Made by a program: the position numbers and the translations under genes
Shown: positions 35,793 to 48,495 of the stretch, piece after piece
Layout of the letters: every line of letters begins with the position of its first letter
Position numbering within the stretch: position 1 is the stretch's first letter
The notes under the pieces: model-generated
The model's input: only the letters and a program-made list of their open reading frames with translations
What the model was told of the DNA's origin: nothing
Databases searched by the model: none
Assembly (NCBI GenBank): GCA_951213105.1
Contig: OX578144.1
Span: forward strand, 86,565,015-86,629,014
Direction of reading: 5' to 3'
Origin: Amaurobius ferox
Taxonomy: Eukaryota > Arthropoda > Arachnida > Araneae > Amaurobiidae
DNA length: 64,000 nt

Positions 35793-36773
35793 ATTTTTTT
35801 ATTATTGTGAACTGTTTAAAAATGTCTAAATATGATAAACTACACACAAAGAAATACATTCTTCACGCAAAACCAGTTCGACTCCATCGGACTGGAGCGG
35901 CTGGTGGCATGTTTTAAAGTTGTTTACTAACGAAGCACAGGAAAATTGCATATTTTCTTTTTTTCGGTATTAAGTCGTTTTTTAGTTAAATTAAAATATT
36001 ATTAATCTGCGTATACGATTGTAGTTAGGAGTACATGTGTTTTACTATGTACTTTTTTTACTCTACTTGTGTGTTTTACTCTACTAGTGTGTTTTACTCT
36101 ACTTGAAGAACCTTCTCTGTGGAAATTAACAGGGAAAATGATAAATGTCTTCTGTGTGTATTGAATTAATTATATCTACTTTTATATTTGGACGCCATAA
36201 ATACAAAAATCCTCTTATACATTTATAAATAATTTATTATTTTATGAATATTGGAAAATTATGATAAGAGTTTTGAAAATTAAACAAACATCATTCATTA
36301 ATTAAAAATTCGGACATATGTGATGCAGAAGTAATTACATTTGCAGATATTTTTTTGACTCTCTACATTATCTAATCTATGCATTTTTTCTGTGATTTCC
36401 AATACAAGATGAATTATTTATCATGTAGGAAAACAATATTTCCAAAGAAGCCAGAATGGAAATGTAATATGAATATGAGATATATTCCTCATACTTTAAG
36501 TAAAATTCGAGAATAAAATTATGAGGTATTCCAAGCTTTTGAAAACAGTATGTTTACAATTTCAAAGCAATTAAGTATTAGGCATGTTTCGTGTTATGGA
36601 ATTGCATTATCAATTATCTACAAATATTAGCATTGCAAAAACGCACGGAAAATATATTGAAAGAAATTTGCCTTACATATAGTTATGTTTTTTTTCAAAT
36701 TTTTGGTTGAAATATTATGTTTGAATTTATGTTTTTTAATTTATTTTCATAAATGGTATTGGTCGTGCAATGA
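35793..36773. other. Unassigned AT-rich sequence
   Basis: A 21-bp unit (gtgttttactctacttgt) is repeated about three times at 36039-36105. Otherwise no gene or repeat was recognised. Confidence 0.4.
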
Positions 36774-37506
36774 TACACTGCAAAAATATGCACCTTGCTG
36801 TTTTGTAGGAAATATAAATGGAGCTGTTGCACGTATATACGGACGAATTTTTGCAACACTATATCTTCTAAATACAGTATAGAAATACATTGACGTTTTT
36901 TCAGATTCATCTTTATAACTTTCTTATAAAATTTGTAGTATATATTTCTGTAAAAAATCTGTGTTATAAAATATCGATGGAAGTAAAACATTCTGTTAAA
37001 ATAAAGCAAAAACTACTGTAAAAATGTTGTCAGCTATTGTAAAATGTGCCGTAATAATGCTACCAAAATTATAGTAACAGATACAACAAAAAATGAGAAA
37101 TATTTTACCGAAATACATAAAATCTTCAGTGGAAATTGAAATAAAAAATAACGACATTTTCAGTGTAACATTTCAGTTTTTTGTAACATTTTCAGTGTAA
37201 GACACAGCAAGCATTGTAATAGAATTTTACTGAAGTTCTGCAAAATTTCTGTAGAATTTTACTGTAGAAAATTCCAGGCGCAGAGTTATCAGTAGCTTCG
37301 GTTGTAAAATTTACAGTTTATTACATTTAAAAAATAACGACATTCTCAGTATAACATTTCAGTTTTTTGCAACATTTTCAGTATAAGACACAGCAAGCAT
37401 TGTTATAGAATTTTACTGTAGTTTTGTAAAATTTATAAGAAAATTCCAGGAGCATAGTTATCAGTAGCTTCGGTTGTAAAATTTACAGTACCTATTCTAC
37501 AGTGTA
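36774..37506. mobile_element. Possible MITE with internal tandem duplication
   Basis: The ends 'tacactgcaaaaat' and 'attctacagtgta' form a short inverted repeat. Inside, a 186-bp module is present twice (from 37143 and from 37329): 'aaaaaataacgacatt.tcagt' ... 'gttatcagtagcttcggttg'. The interior is full of 'tttactgta' and 'acagt' words, typical of CACTG-type MITEs. Short TIRs make the boundaries uncertain. The overlapping frames of 65 and 104 codons on opposite strands are not recognised. Confidence 0.4.
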
Positions 37507-38795
37507 TAGGAAGCAGGCAATTTTCTTGTTACTAAAAAATTGTAATAGCTTCTTTGGGTCCATACGATTAGGTCTCGCATTGCAATTCATTGGATATTTG
37601 ACTATCTTTTGCCCTTATATTCTATATTTTGTTTCTATTATTTTGTGTTGTTATACCGTAAGAGAACTATAGTTTATATACAGAGTTATAGTTTAAAATG
37701 GATGTCGCACTTATACAAACATATGAATAGTTCATTTTGGAGTTCAAAATCTTGCAATTCTATCCTAATACATCAACGGTAAAGCACGGATAGCCAGTAT
37801 GATGATCTGTAGTTCGATACTAAGTTGAGGAAACAAGGTTCTTTCACATGTCTGCAATCATATCCTTCTCCACCTGTCGCCGGCATTAAAACGTGGATCC
37901 ACTTGGATCTTGTTGATCTGAATTAAAAATAGTTAATGATTTGGCCACAAGTAGGCCAACGCCAGAAATGCTGTTATATCAGTACCTTCGGCTTTGTTGG
38001 CGTTTTGCTTTCTAACGAAAAAAAAGCTGACTTTTCTGACTTTCTTTTTTTTTTTTGTAAAGAATTCAGTACAGATATTTTTACGGTATACCATATTTTG
38101 AGTATTCGGTTAGAGATTCATTGCTCATATACCTTAAAATAATGAACGTAATTTTTTAGCGAAAATTTTCCTAGACTCACAACATTTAATATAATAAAAA
38201 ATTGTATAAACATTATTATAATTTTTATGCAATCAATTCTTTATGCATATTTTTAAATTTTTAAAAATATATCATTGATCTTTCCGGGTATACAATAAAC
38301 AGTAAATTAACATTAATGCTCAGTTTTTTGCATCTGTTACTTTTAATTTCAAAATTCATTTAAAATTTAATACATAGCTTTTTAAAGATACTATTCTCGT
38401 AAATTGACGTCTTACTCATCATTAAAACTATTGAATTGTGTAAATACAGGACAATGTTTATCATGCTGTAACTAGTATGTTTGTTTTGTTTTACTTATCA
38501 TAAAAATGAGACATAATTATCATCAAAACCTGCTGATATAATTGTTCCGTTATTTTCACTTTTTACTAATGATTGTTTCATCCACTTATATATTTTACTA
38601 CAGATGAGAAGATTTCAGTAAAATGATTAATTTGTGTGTTTTGAAGGATGTTAAATGTTGATTAAAAATATCTGTCTTTAATCAAGAAAAATGAAATTAT
38701 TTATTTTTACTAAAATGCATATTATACTGCGAATGAATAACAACAGTAAAAATCACAAATTAACATATTCACTAAAGTAAGTCAACTCTGAATTC
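37507..38795. other. Unassigned AT-rich sequence
   Basis: No gene or repeat was recognised; the 68-codon frame at 37936 has no recognisable domain. Confidence 0.4.
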
Positions 38796-39295
38796 CCCTT
38801 TTAATTTCCCTACAATACATGATTTTTGGTAATGTATAGAGAAAGTATCGAAATCGTGCCGAAAATCGCATCTCGTGTTTTCGACGGATCTACACGTTTC
38901 GGGACTTCTAGAACACGAAAGCACTATTTTTAATGGAACGTCGGTGTATGTGTACGAGTGGTGTATTTATTCACTCTAGCTCCAAAACTTATAGACCAAA
39001 TTTCATAAAATTGTAAGTTACTTGGGTACCCTAGTACTAATTAGATTTTGGTAAGACTCGGTATAACCTGATTACTCTGAGCTTTTTTGAAATGTTGTTG
39101 GTGCTGGTGGTGCTTTTCACTGCAGTGAAAGAAAAAATAAACTACTCTATCTAAAGAAACTGTTCGATAAAATTTCCTAAAATTTAGTAGGTGTGTTATG
39201 TGAGGATTACCCTGATGCTGATTATATTTTTCCACGATTCGATAGAACAGAACGAGGATTTTTTTGCGACAAAGTTCGAAAAAACATCAATACCT
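38796..39295 (-). mobile_element. Repeat family B, single arm (copy B4)
   Basis: Begins 'ccctacaatacatgattttt', then 'gtatagagaaagtatcgaaatcgtgccgaaaatcgca' and 'tttcgacggatctacacgttt', i.e. the inner end of a family B arm, followed by 'aaatttcataaaatt..tagtaagt' half-units. The outer end is not recognised. The microsatellite is lost. Degenerate. Confidence 0.5.
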
Positions 39296-40635
39296 GAAAT
39301 AAAATAATCGATATGCACAAATGCAATAGTTAAACATCTGTTTTATAAGTACATTTTAATGACGAAAACAGTAAGATCAATTTCATTACTTTAGGACAAA
39401 TCGTTTTCGAGCCATTTTAGTTTTTACATTTTTACAACATCTCTTTTAAATATACGCTTAATAGCTAAACGATAACGAAAATGTAATTAAAAATTGCGGT
39501 TTCAAAATGATATCCATTCTCGTTTATTTATTTTTCTTGTTTGTGTGGAACTAAACTCAATATAATGAATTATGAAATAAATACACCGAAAATAATTTTG
39601 AGTCTGTAGCGAAACTCATGTGCTGCTGAAATCAAGTTTCTTTAATATCCCCATGTCAATGCCTACACTACTGTAATAAGAACTTTCTTTATCAATGTAA
39701 TAAAAAATCAGCAAATAATACTCAAATAGTAATACGAAATTAGACAGTATTTATTTTAACGAAAAAAGTAATATTTCCAATTGTATTCATATGTTAAAGC
39801 AATTGTTTCATAAATCCCATAAGCACATACAAATCAATTATTAGTTCAATAATAATAAAACCATCAAAACAACGCTTTACTAAGTTATCTGTAAAATAAA
39901 ATTATAAAAACATTCATGTTTCTATCAAAGATTGTTCGATATTTTTAGTAGATGTGTGCATGGCGATATTCATAAATTATGGAAAATAGTATGCATATTA
40001 TCCATACGCTCACAAAAGAGTAAATCAAACACTTAACTGCTTTAAAAATACTATTATATTTTCTATATGGAAATGTATTACACTGGTCGTTATAAAATGC
40101 ATCCCAAAATACCTCCTTAATACTCATCTAATTGTTCTTAATAGTAAAGTTATTTTCAATTATATTATATCTTTATTTGTCCATTTTAAGAATACTGTTC
40201 TTTTAAATAATAAACAATTCATCATGTATTTGAATTATGGGAAAAAATTATTTCAGAGTACGTAAAATAGAAGTAATTATTCTAAATTTAATTATTTGAT
40301 AATTGAAAGTTTCCGGATTTCTAAATCGCAATTTTCATGTTTATACATATTTTTTTGCATGTGTTTAATATTTATCAAGAAACTTCATTATATATTGAGT
40401 CTTTTAATAATATAGAGATTTTAATTAAAATTATAAATTTAAGTAACCAAATAAATTTCTGGTTTGGAATAGTTGTTATAATTAAAATATTTTCAATGAA
40501 TTAGCAAAGACGCGCTAAATAAATAATTCACGGCATACCAGATATATATTTAATTCCTGCTATTCGGAAATAAAACGATAAAAAAGATTCAGTAAAATAA
40601 TTACTAAATTGAGGCTGTTAATGTTAATTATATTG
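39296..40635. other. Unassigned AT-rich sequence
   Basis: No gene or repeat was recognised in this stretch. Confidence 0.45.
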
Positions 40636-41985
40636 TCTTCAAAAGCGAACTTGCAGCACCATGAAAAAATGCTCGTAGCCATATGTAAATCACAGTAACT
40701 GTGAAAGAGAGAGTTATATAAAAATGATTAAAATGATACATAAATATATGCAAAATAAACATGTTTATTCACTAGAGAATGTGGATACCACCGGTAGCTA
40801 TACAGGCCGCTGAACAGCGAGAAATACTATCAATGAGGCTATTAATGTTTGCCTGAAGCAATCCTCGAAAAGGAGTGTCCACTGCTGCACGCAATTCGTC
40901 TGCAGTATATACCAGTATTTCCCGGTGGACCTGACGTCAAATGATGGCACGGACGTGTTCAATGGGAGAGAAATCCGGCGAGGCTAACGGCCAGGGAAGG
41001 GTGTGGACTTCGTTTAGGCTGCTAAGAGTTCGCCGTGCGGTGTGTGGTGTGGCATTGTCTTTCTGGAACACCGTACCGGTGATGGTCTGTACCAGTATCC
41101 GACCCACAGGCATCATAACCTGTATGAAGAATCGTTCCGCTGATAGATTATCTGCAATGTGCACCAGAACTGTTCGTTGATAAAAATTGATACCGCGCCA
41201 AACCATGATACCCTGTGTGCGGCCGGTACGACGCTCGGTGATATAGGCTGGCAAGTGGTGCTCTCCGGGAAGTCGCCACACCCGTTCACAGCTGTCATTT
41301 CTCCACAGAAAGAAGCAAGATTCATCCGTAAACAAGACCCGATGATATTCATTGGTCCAGTTTCCATTACGGCAACACAACGCAAGACATTAATTTATGA
41401 GTCGAGCACTTACTGGCACCCCAGTGGCTGGCCGCCGTTCGAGCAGCTGTACTTCATGTAACCTGTTGCAAATTGGTTTTGGAATACTCAGATACAACCA
41501 TTGGTGTCAGGCTGTTTCGAATGTGTGTTGCCGTTGCAAACGGGTCTCGAAGAGCCATTCTACAAATCTGCCTGTCTGTGCGCTCTGTCGTGAGCCTGTT
41601 AGATCCACAAACTCTTCGGCGTGTACTTTGATGTTCTTCTGATGATGATGCGTTCATCGTGTTACACATCGCTGGATGGAACTCACGTTGTGCCCAACAC
41701 GCTTGGCAATTACACAATTCGACAAAGCCACGTAATGCAGCTTCAGGATACGGCCTCCTTTTCCAGGCATTATACAGGTCGGCAGCGTTTTTGAGGCATT
41801 TCTTCTTCACTTTTTAAAAAGTTTGACTGCTGCAAACCGTCACTTACAACATTTACGGGGCGAGCCATCTGCCGGTTTTTATCTCCGGAAACTGGGTGTC
41901 ACGTGACCCGATACGTACGAAAATTTCATCATTTGCATATGGCTACGTTCATTCCTTCATGGTGTTGCAATTTCCCTTTTAACGA
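40636..41985 (-). mobile_element. Tc1/mariner-type DNA transposon, inactive
   Basis: Imperfect terminal inverted repeats: left 'ttgcagcaccatgaaaaaat' onwards (40651-40692) and right, reverse-complemented, 'ttgcaacaccatgaaggaat' onwards (41970-41929). Both continue into 'cgtagccatatg.aaat'. Similarity extends a little further out (caaaagcgaac versus taaaagggaaa), so the element is about 1.35 kb. Inside is one broken transposase gene on the minus strand. Target TA duplication not clearly identifiable. Confidence 0.8.
40772..41868 (-). pseudogene. Tc1-like transposase pseudogene (DDE/D family)
   Basis: A transposase cuts and pastes its element by binding the TIRs with an N-terminal helix-turn-helix pair and cleaving with a DDE/DDD RNase H-fold domain (family knowledge). 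A plausible ATG is at 41868-41866; the N-terminal DNA-binding part runs to about 41455. The catalytic part contains 'RVLFTDESCFF' (first Asp), 'KDNATPHTA' (second Asp) and 'WPLASPDFSPIEHV' (Glu). Only 32 residues separate the second Asp from the Glu, against 34 in most Tc1 members, so two codons may have been lost. The total length of about 365 codons fits the family. Disabling changes: a frameshift near 41457, a TAA at 41392-41390 and a TGA at 40939-40937. The reading frame then continues to TAG at 40774-40772. Confidence 0.85.
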
Positions 41986-42173
41986 GTGTATTACATAAAA
42001 TAACATATTATAAAATTTCTTTTAAATTACACTGTATTAATAAAATGCACCAAAAAGTAAAACATAATTGTTAGCTATCACAACACTCTTTGTCACATGC
42101 GACCAAAAATAAAACAGTGGGACGTCCATAAAGAACTGTAATTGGGCATTAACAGAGTTTTAAGGAACAGTAG

Positions 42174-42315
42174 AAGTGATAACATAGAAATGACATATTT
42201 AAGAATGATTACATTCAATTCATTTAATTTTTCTTTTGACAATTTTAATTTAACAATCCGTCATTCCAGTCATCCGTCATCCGTCATTACATATGTCATT
42301 TCTATGTTACCACTT
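42174..42315. mobile_element. Palindromic MITE of 142 bp
   Basis: TIRs 'aagtgataacatagaaatga' (from 42174) and its near reverse complement ending at 42315 pair over 24 of about 26 positions. The short interior has 'catccgtcat' reiterated at 42255-42288. No coding potential. Family not assigned. Confidence 0.75.
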
Positions 42316-43327
42316 ATATTTTTCCCTAAAATTATGTTAATTCCCCATAACAATTCTTTATGGGCGACCCGCAGTTTTATTTTTTGTTTATGAACAACAA
42401 TGTTGTGATAGCTAAAAACTATTTTTTTTTAATTTTTAATGCATTTTATTATAACAATATAACTTTACTAAAACAGTATAATATAATATTTTTCAGAATA
42501 ATTTATTTGATACTTTTTAGACTTTTGCAATTTTATAATACATTTTTTATTAGATATCCAATCAAAGCTTTTTAAAAGTATTTTGTAGAATTCAACATGA
42601 TCGATGGCTACCTGTTTGACTGTTTGCTTCAACTACTTCGATGTAATTTTTAAAATACTTCCGTACGTCCTAAACTTCTAAAATTTAGTATACAGCTTAG
42701 TCGAATGGAACATTTTGATCTATTAAAAGTTGACAATAACACAAAAAATAGGACCGGCATATTTTTGAGAAATAGCTAAAAACAAGAATCATTTATGAAA
42801 TGGTGTGTTTGATGTGTTGTGTTGTTTGTGGTGTTTGATGTGATGTGTTGTTTGTTGTATTGAATTTGATGAAATGTTGTGTTGTTATTGCAAATGTAAA
42901 ATTTAAAAAAATCGGTTGGGGAGAAGTTGATCAAAACCTGATTTTAATATTACCCCCCAACAAACAAACAAACAGAGAATGCAACCTAAGTAAAGCAAGG
43001 TAAAAATTAATGTTTTGTTATATTATTAATTAGCTTTTACCTGTCAACATAGATATGCTGCAAAACTGCATATATTGTAAAGAAATTACATATTTGGGAT
43101 AAAACTTAGAGGATTGCTGTTCTACAACTGCCAGATAATTTAAAAATTAATGCCTATGTAATATAACCTATATAATATAATATGTTATATTATATAAATG
43201 CCTATATAATATAACATTTAACTCACTTGCCCCTTTTATAAACAGTTTTTTTCCTAAACTAATACTTGTTGTTATTTTGATTTTTATAATCTTCACGCTA
43301 ACTTTAGTGATTATAACGATGCTTTTT
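42316..43327. other. Unassigned AT-rich sequence with GTGTTGT-rich patch
   Basis: At 42800-42895 words such as 'gatgtgttgtgttgtttg' recur imperfectly. At 43150-43205 'cctatataatataac' is repeated about three times with an internal palindrome. No gene was recognised. Confidence 0.4.
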
Positions 43328-44370
43328 ATTTTACAACATAGTTGAAAAATGTTTATGATTTTGAATATTCTGTCTGTATGTCTGTCCGTTCGCAAGATAA
43401 CTGCCGTAAAAATGACTTTATCAAAATGAAATTTTAGTATGTTGTTGAGACGGTCATTCGGACGTATGGGAATGTAAATGAATAATATTATCCAATTGGT
43501 TTTGGATTGAACCCCGATTGAAAAAGTGAAATATATTGAACAATATGGGACTTAATTTTTCAAACATTTTTTAAGCGAAGTTAGAGTTCACAAATTGCTT
43601 CGAAAATTTTAGAAAATATTTAAATTATCTTATAAAATATATTAAAAAAATTCACCAAAATATGTTCGGTGTTAATATTAAAATAAAAATTTAAATAATA
43701 ATTACACCCATATTATATGAAGAGATCACATGACTCACTGCAAAATAAAATATAGCATCCATCTTTTTGTTCCAGTGTTAAAATTATGATTTTTAAAGTT
43801 CTTTTAAGCTTATATTTAGTGTTGCATTCGTCTTTAAACATTTAGTGTTGCATACGGCTTATTTAGTGTTGCATTATTCTTATTTAGTGTTGCATTCGTC
43901 TTATTTAGCGTTGCATTCGTCTTTATTTTTATGTATATCTATAATCTGTGCCAATGCAATTGCAATATTTTTTAGTTTGAATGATCATCAAACTTTGATT
44001 ATTTCTACAACGAAGCCTAATTTTAATGGATGCAGAACGTAAACAAGTGACGAAAGAGGAGTTGTATAAAAATTGCTGAATTTGTTCATGAAAAATTACT
44101 TAGCTCTGGAGTCTAGAATAAAAGTGATAAGAATGAAATATTCATTGATTTTACATAGAAAGTCAGACTATGTATATTTCGATGGCCTCATGTGAATAAA
44201 GTTCTATTTTTTATGAAGCCTTCAAATATAATAAATTACTATAACACTGTGATATTTTAAAATATATCATCGCTGAATTTATCGCATTTTAGAGATGTTT
44301 AAATAAAATTGTATTTCATTTGGAAAGTGTCTCATAATCATTACTTTAAGCATGATTGATCTTACTTGTT
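43328..44370 (+). mobile_element. Non-autonomous element family D, copy 2
   Basis: Same order as copy 1: 'acaacatagttgaaaaatgtttatga', a short TGTCTGT tract, 'gataactgccgtaaaaatgac', 'aaatgaaattttagtatgttgtt', 'ttgcttcgaaaattttag', 'ggaaagtgt.tcataatca' and the terminal hairpin, then 'gat..ttacttgtt'. The (TGTC)n tract is much shorter than in copy 1. It has its own expansion of a 21-26 bp unit at 43813-43925. Confidence 0.7.
43813..43925 (+). repeat. Copy-specific 21-26 bp tandem expansion
   Basis: Five units of 'atttagtgttgcattcgtctt' with small variants. The matching positions of the sister copies (about 15130 and 45525) have one unit only, so the expansion arose in this copy. Confidence 0.85.
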
Positions 44371-44544
44371 ATTCATCTGCTAGAGCTTTCAAAAATCATC
44401 TGTTACTAATATTTTGAATTTTGTTTTACCTTACAACATTTTTATTTGTATACTATTGTATTGCATTGGATCTTGAGCTGTTACTGGAACTTTATCCTGT
44501 AGTTTGTATATTTTTTAAATAAATAAGTGTATATGTATATAAAT

Positions 44545-44977
44545 AAATGGTATAGGAAAAATATTGTATTCGTATCGAAAATCGAAAATCGAGTTTTCGA
44601 CGGATCTACACGTTTTAAGCACTTTAGAACATGTAAAATCGATGTGCAGTGTCTCTGTGTTCCTGTACAGTGCATGTATCCACATTACATAAAAATCAGT
44701 TTCATAAATTTTTACAAAATTTGGTAGGTAAGTCACTTGTAGGTGACCCAGGCCCTAGGAGGAATCGTCTTAGAAATATTTACTGTTTTTGGAATTTTGA
44801 GGAGATGGCGGCTTCTTAAAGCGCATTAAGACGCTTAATTAAAAAAAGACGTACTAAAACTGCAAATTGAATAAAATATCAACTAAGTATCCGTGTCAAT
44901 TTGACCAATCAAACTCCATTTAATAGATTATACATTTCAGTCTCTAGGGAAAGTCCTGTGTTCAACACATCAATTTT
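44545..44977 (-). mobile_element. Repeat family B, degenerate arm (copy B5)
   Basis: Runs from 'tataggaaaaatattgtatt' and 'tcgagttttcgacggatctaca', through 'aaatttggtaggtaagtcac', to the outer end 'gggaaagtcctgtgttcaac' near 44950, like 32250-33412. The microsatellite has decayed to 'gtgtctctgtgttcctgt'. It lies between two family D copies. Confidence 0.5.
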
Positions 44978-45030
44978 TTTTTATAATTATTTCTGTACAT
45001 CTTCTGTATTTCAGAAGTTGGAAATTTTTA

Positions 45031-46169
45031 ACACTTTCCAGTTGAAACGTGCTTATGACTTTGTTCATCCTGTCTGTCTGTCTGTCCGTTAGCGCGATAA
45101 CTGCCGTAAAATTACTTTATTAAAATGAAATTTTAGTATGTTGTTCTGACGATCTGTGGGACCCATCGTAATATAAATGAATAATATCACCCAGTTAATT
45201 TTTGGATTGAACCCGGGTTGACAGAACGGAATATATTGAACCCAATGGAACCTAATTTTTCAAACATATTTTAAGCGAATTCAAAATTCACACATTGCTT
45301 CGAAAGTTTTAGGGAATATTCAAATTATCCCATAAACTATATAAAAAATTTAAGCAAAATATATTCAGTAGTTTTTTAAATAAAAATTAAAATAATAATT
45401 ACATCCTTTATAGAAAGAGATAGCGTGATCATTATATGAATAGATCACGCGACCCACTTCAAAATAAATTATGGCATCCATCTTGTGTCAAAATTGTGAT
45501 TCTTAAAGTTCTTTTTAATTTATATTTAGTGTAATATCCGTCCTAAAACAGCTTACTTTTTGCTTAATTTCTGTGATCTCTACTCTGAAACAACTGAATT
45601 ACAATATATTTGAGTTTAAATGATCATTAAACTTTGATTATTTCTACAACAAAACCTAATTTCTACTTATCAAGAATGTAAACAGATGAGGCTGTAAGAT
45701 GAGTTGAATAAGAATTGCTGAATTTCTTTAACGCAAAATTATTTTGTTCTGGAGTCTGCAATATAGATGATATAAATGAAACATTCATTGATTTTACATA
45801 TAGAAGCATGCGATTTAATGGCAGAATTTTTTTGCATAGGGTTGAATTACTTTTGCCTCCATGGTTTTAAGTTTTTAAGTAGAATAAATTATTGTAGTAC
45901 TGTATGAATGAAATAAAAATGTATGAATGAAATATTTATTGTTTTTACACAGAGAGCCAGGTGATTTAAATTTCAATGCCGTCATTTGAATCAAGTTCTT
46001 TTTTTTGATGAAGTTTTAAATTTTCAAATATAATTTCTAATATTGCAGTATTGTAATAATTTTAAAAATATTACCACCGAATGTATGGCATTGTAGAGAT
46101 GTTTAAATAAAATTAGAGTTGGAAAGTGTTTAATAATCAATGCTTTATGCATGCTTGATCGTTCTTGTT
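45031..46169 (+). mobile_element. Non-autonomous element family D, copy 3
   Basis: Starts 'acactttccagttgaaacgt', has three to four TGTC units, 'cgataactgccgtaaaa', and the shared interior through 'gagttggaaagtgtttaataatca' and the terminal hairpin, ending 'gatcgttcttgtt'. It is the copy closest in length to copy 1. Non-coding. Confidence 0.75.
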
Positions 46170-46206
46170 TTTTTTTAGCTTTTGACTCTAAAAATGTTTC
46201 AAAATA

Positions 46207-46452
46207 ATCAAAACATCGGACAGCACGTGACTTTACCTACGGAATCAAATTTATTTCCAATTTTCCAATCCAGTAAATTGAGTTTTAACTGTACAAAATA
46301 ACATGGATAATTATTTGAAATAAAACTGCGATTTCGATGTAATTTTAAATAATTATTCGTGTTATTTTGTGCACTTAAAACTCGAATTAATGGTTTGGGA
46401 AAGAGAAAATACATTTGAGTATATGGGTAAAGTCATGTGCTGTCCACATTAT
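46207..46452. mobile_element. Short MITE with family C-like ends
   Basis: The ends 'acatcggacagcacgtgact' and, reverse-complemented from the right, 'ataatgtggacagcacatga' resemble the ends of the 2.2-kb foldback elements (ctgatgtgggcagcacatga). Inside, 'gtacaaaataacatggataattattt' (46286-46311) pairs with 'aaataattattcgtgttattttgtgc'-type sequence at 46346-46371. The whole 246 bp is close to one hairpin. It may be a deletion derivative of that family. Confidence 0.65.
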
Positions 46453-48094
46453 ATCTTTTAATCATGCTTAATTAGATTATTTTAACTCATCAAGAATGAA
46501 AGAGAGAAAGAAAGAAATTGAAACCACTGAAATACGGAATATAGGCCATTATTTGTGAACTTGATGGTAAAATGATAATCTGGTGGTAAAATTAAAAGGT
46601 AACAAATTTGATTGACCATTCCTTTGAAAACTTTTGCGCAATCGTAGGAGCACGTTCGACAGCTTTAGAAGCACTGGATAAATTAATACACAGGGTATAA
46701 AAATACTGCAAATATAATATTTCAGCATAAAATATTTTCAGCTTTCAAATAATCTTTTGTTTGAGATACTCCATGTTGTCGGTTAGATAGTTTATTGATG
46801 TCTAACGAATTCGTCATGTTTACATTAATATTTTTGAAGCATTCGTTTCTCAGTTCTTCTGAAGATGGAACTTATGACTGATATCCATTCATCATCACAT
46901 ATCGATGGAGTAAGGGGTTTACTAAAGATTTCCATTGCTGGTTCTTTTCCCAATTGCTGTTCAAAAATGTCATTTTCTTTGAAGATTACAATAGGCTTCA
47001 GATTTAGAATCTGCCACAGATTGAGCTCATAAGTTGACTGATATAGATTTATCATCAAGTTTGTGATGAGCCAGGGGATTAAATAAGAATTTCAATTTCA
47101 GGTTCTTTTCCACTTTCAGTTTGAAACAAATTCTTTAAAACATCCGTTGCCATAGATAGAACTTTGACGATTGATATGGATTCAATTAAATTCTAGTGGG
47201 AGTAGGAGGTATCATTATGAGTTTCTGTATCCGGTTCGAGAGATGACAGTTTCGATTTACAACTTTACATTTTTCTTACAACGGCATCTATTCACAGGTA
47301 TAACTATATTCAATTTGCTCAATTTGATCCATATGTATTCTTACAGACTCACAGCCGGGACGACATTTCTGCAGACAGGAAAACATTCATCATTAAAAAA
47401 AATATTGAATCGCGTTCAGGAATGCTCAAATCGTATAGATCCATATAAATCCGAGCTCTGACCCTATCGTGATATTCTTCTTTTATATACAGCGCTCTTA
47501 AAAAATTTCTCAAGCACCCCAAAACAATTTGTAATGAAATTTCACACTTTCGATCTTTCTATTGTAATGTGAAAACGCTCAATCTAATAAAAGTGATTAC
47601 AGCGACCCAAGCGGATAATTTGAGAAAATAGGTTAACGGTCTCGGCAACAAAGTAGGGTAGACAAAGAAAGTCCAGTAGAAAGTTGTAGAGCATTTTATC
47701 TCGATTATGAATTAATACGAAGAGTAAGCGAAATGAATATACGGAATGTAATGAATACCTGTCAAATATCTACATCGTCACAGCTTCTAACGCGTTGATA
47801 CCTGTAATATTTGCAAAGTTCACAGTCATGTTATTGTTTGAATATCAAATGTGAATTGTCTGGGAATGAGGGTATTTTAAACAGGCTTTCTCTGGATTTC
47901 TGTAATTGTAAGTGTGGAATATTGCATCATTCCTGAATATGACGGTAAATTACAAATAACCATATTTTGTTAAATTAATTCCTTCTGTAATAGTTTTGTC
48001 TATTTTTACTAATTAGACTATGTTCCACAACCTGGTAATTTCATTTTTTGTCTAGTCTCATTTTGCAGCCAAGTACGTTAATCTAAATTTTTAA
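46453..48094. other. Unassigned; weak tandem repeat at 46870-47240
   Basis: Three similar segments start 'gactgatatccattcatcat' (46877), 'gactgatatagatttatcat' (47037) and 'gattgatatggattcaatt' (47170), each followed by '..gg.ttcttttcc..tttc' or 'ccggttcg' text. This looks like an old array of about 135-160 bp units. The 96-codon frame at 47171-47461 has no recognised domain. The rest shows nothing. Confidence 0.35.
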
Positions 48095-48495
48095 ATTATC
48101 ACTAGCTGCGCAGCAATCACTTTTAATCGATCTGGCATGGTCACTTAATAGATGGATCTAACTTGTACTTTTAGGAACCATTTTTTGCACAGTTATCATG
48201 ATGGTTAAGAAATTCGATCTAGCATGAACAGTTTACTATAGATTGCCCTAAGAATACACTCGGTAACCATTTATTACACGGTTATGGTGGTGCTTGAGAA
48301 TATCGATCTGGCATAGTGAGTTTATTATAAATTGATCTACCTTGTACACTCAGGGACCATTCATTACACAGTTATTCTGATGCTTTAGAAATTCGATCTG
48401 TCGTGGTCAGTTTAATATAGATTGATCCAACGTGTACAGTCAGGGACCATTCCTTACAGAGTTAACGTGAAGCTTAAGAAATTTGATTTGGCATG
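48095..48495 (+). repeat. 90-bp satellite, left part (about 4.3 monomers)
   Basis: Monomers start with 'cgatctggcatggtcagttt'-like sequence at 48128, 48215, 48304, 48394 and 48484 (spacing 87, 89, 90, 90). Each contains 'tatagattgatctaacgtgt', 'cactcagggaccatt' and 'acacagttatcgtgatgctt'. The last monomer is cut after GCATG by the LTR element and resumes at 59921. Non-coding. Confidence 0.9.

Noticed and set aside
41159..41642. Plus-strand frames of 79-100 codons over the Tc1 element
   Set aside because: Shadows of the minus-strand transposase, whose motifs are unmistakable.
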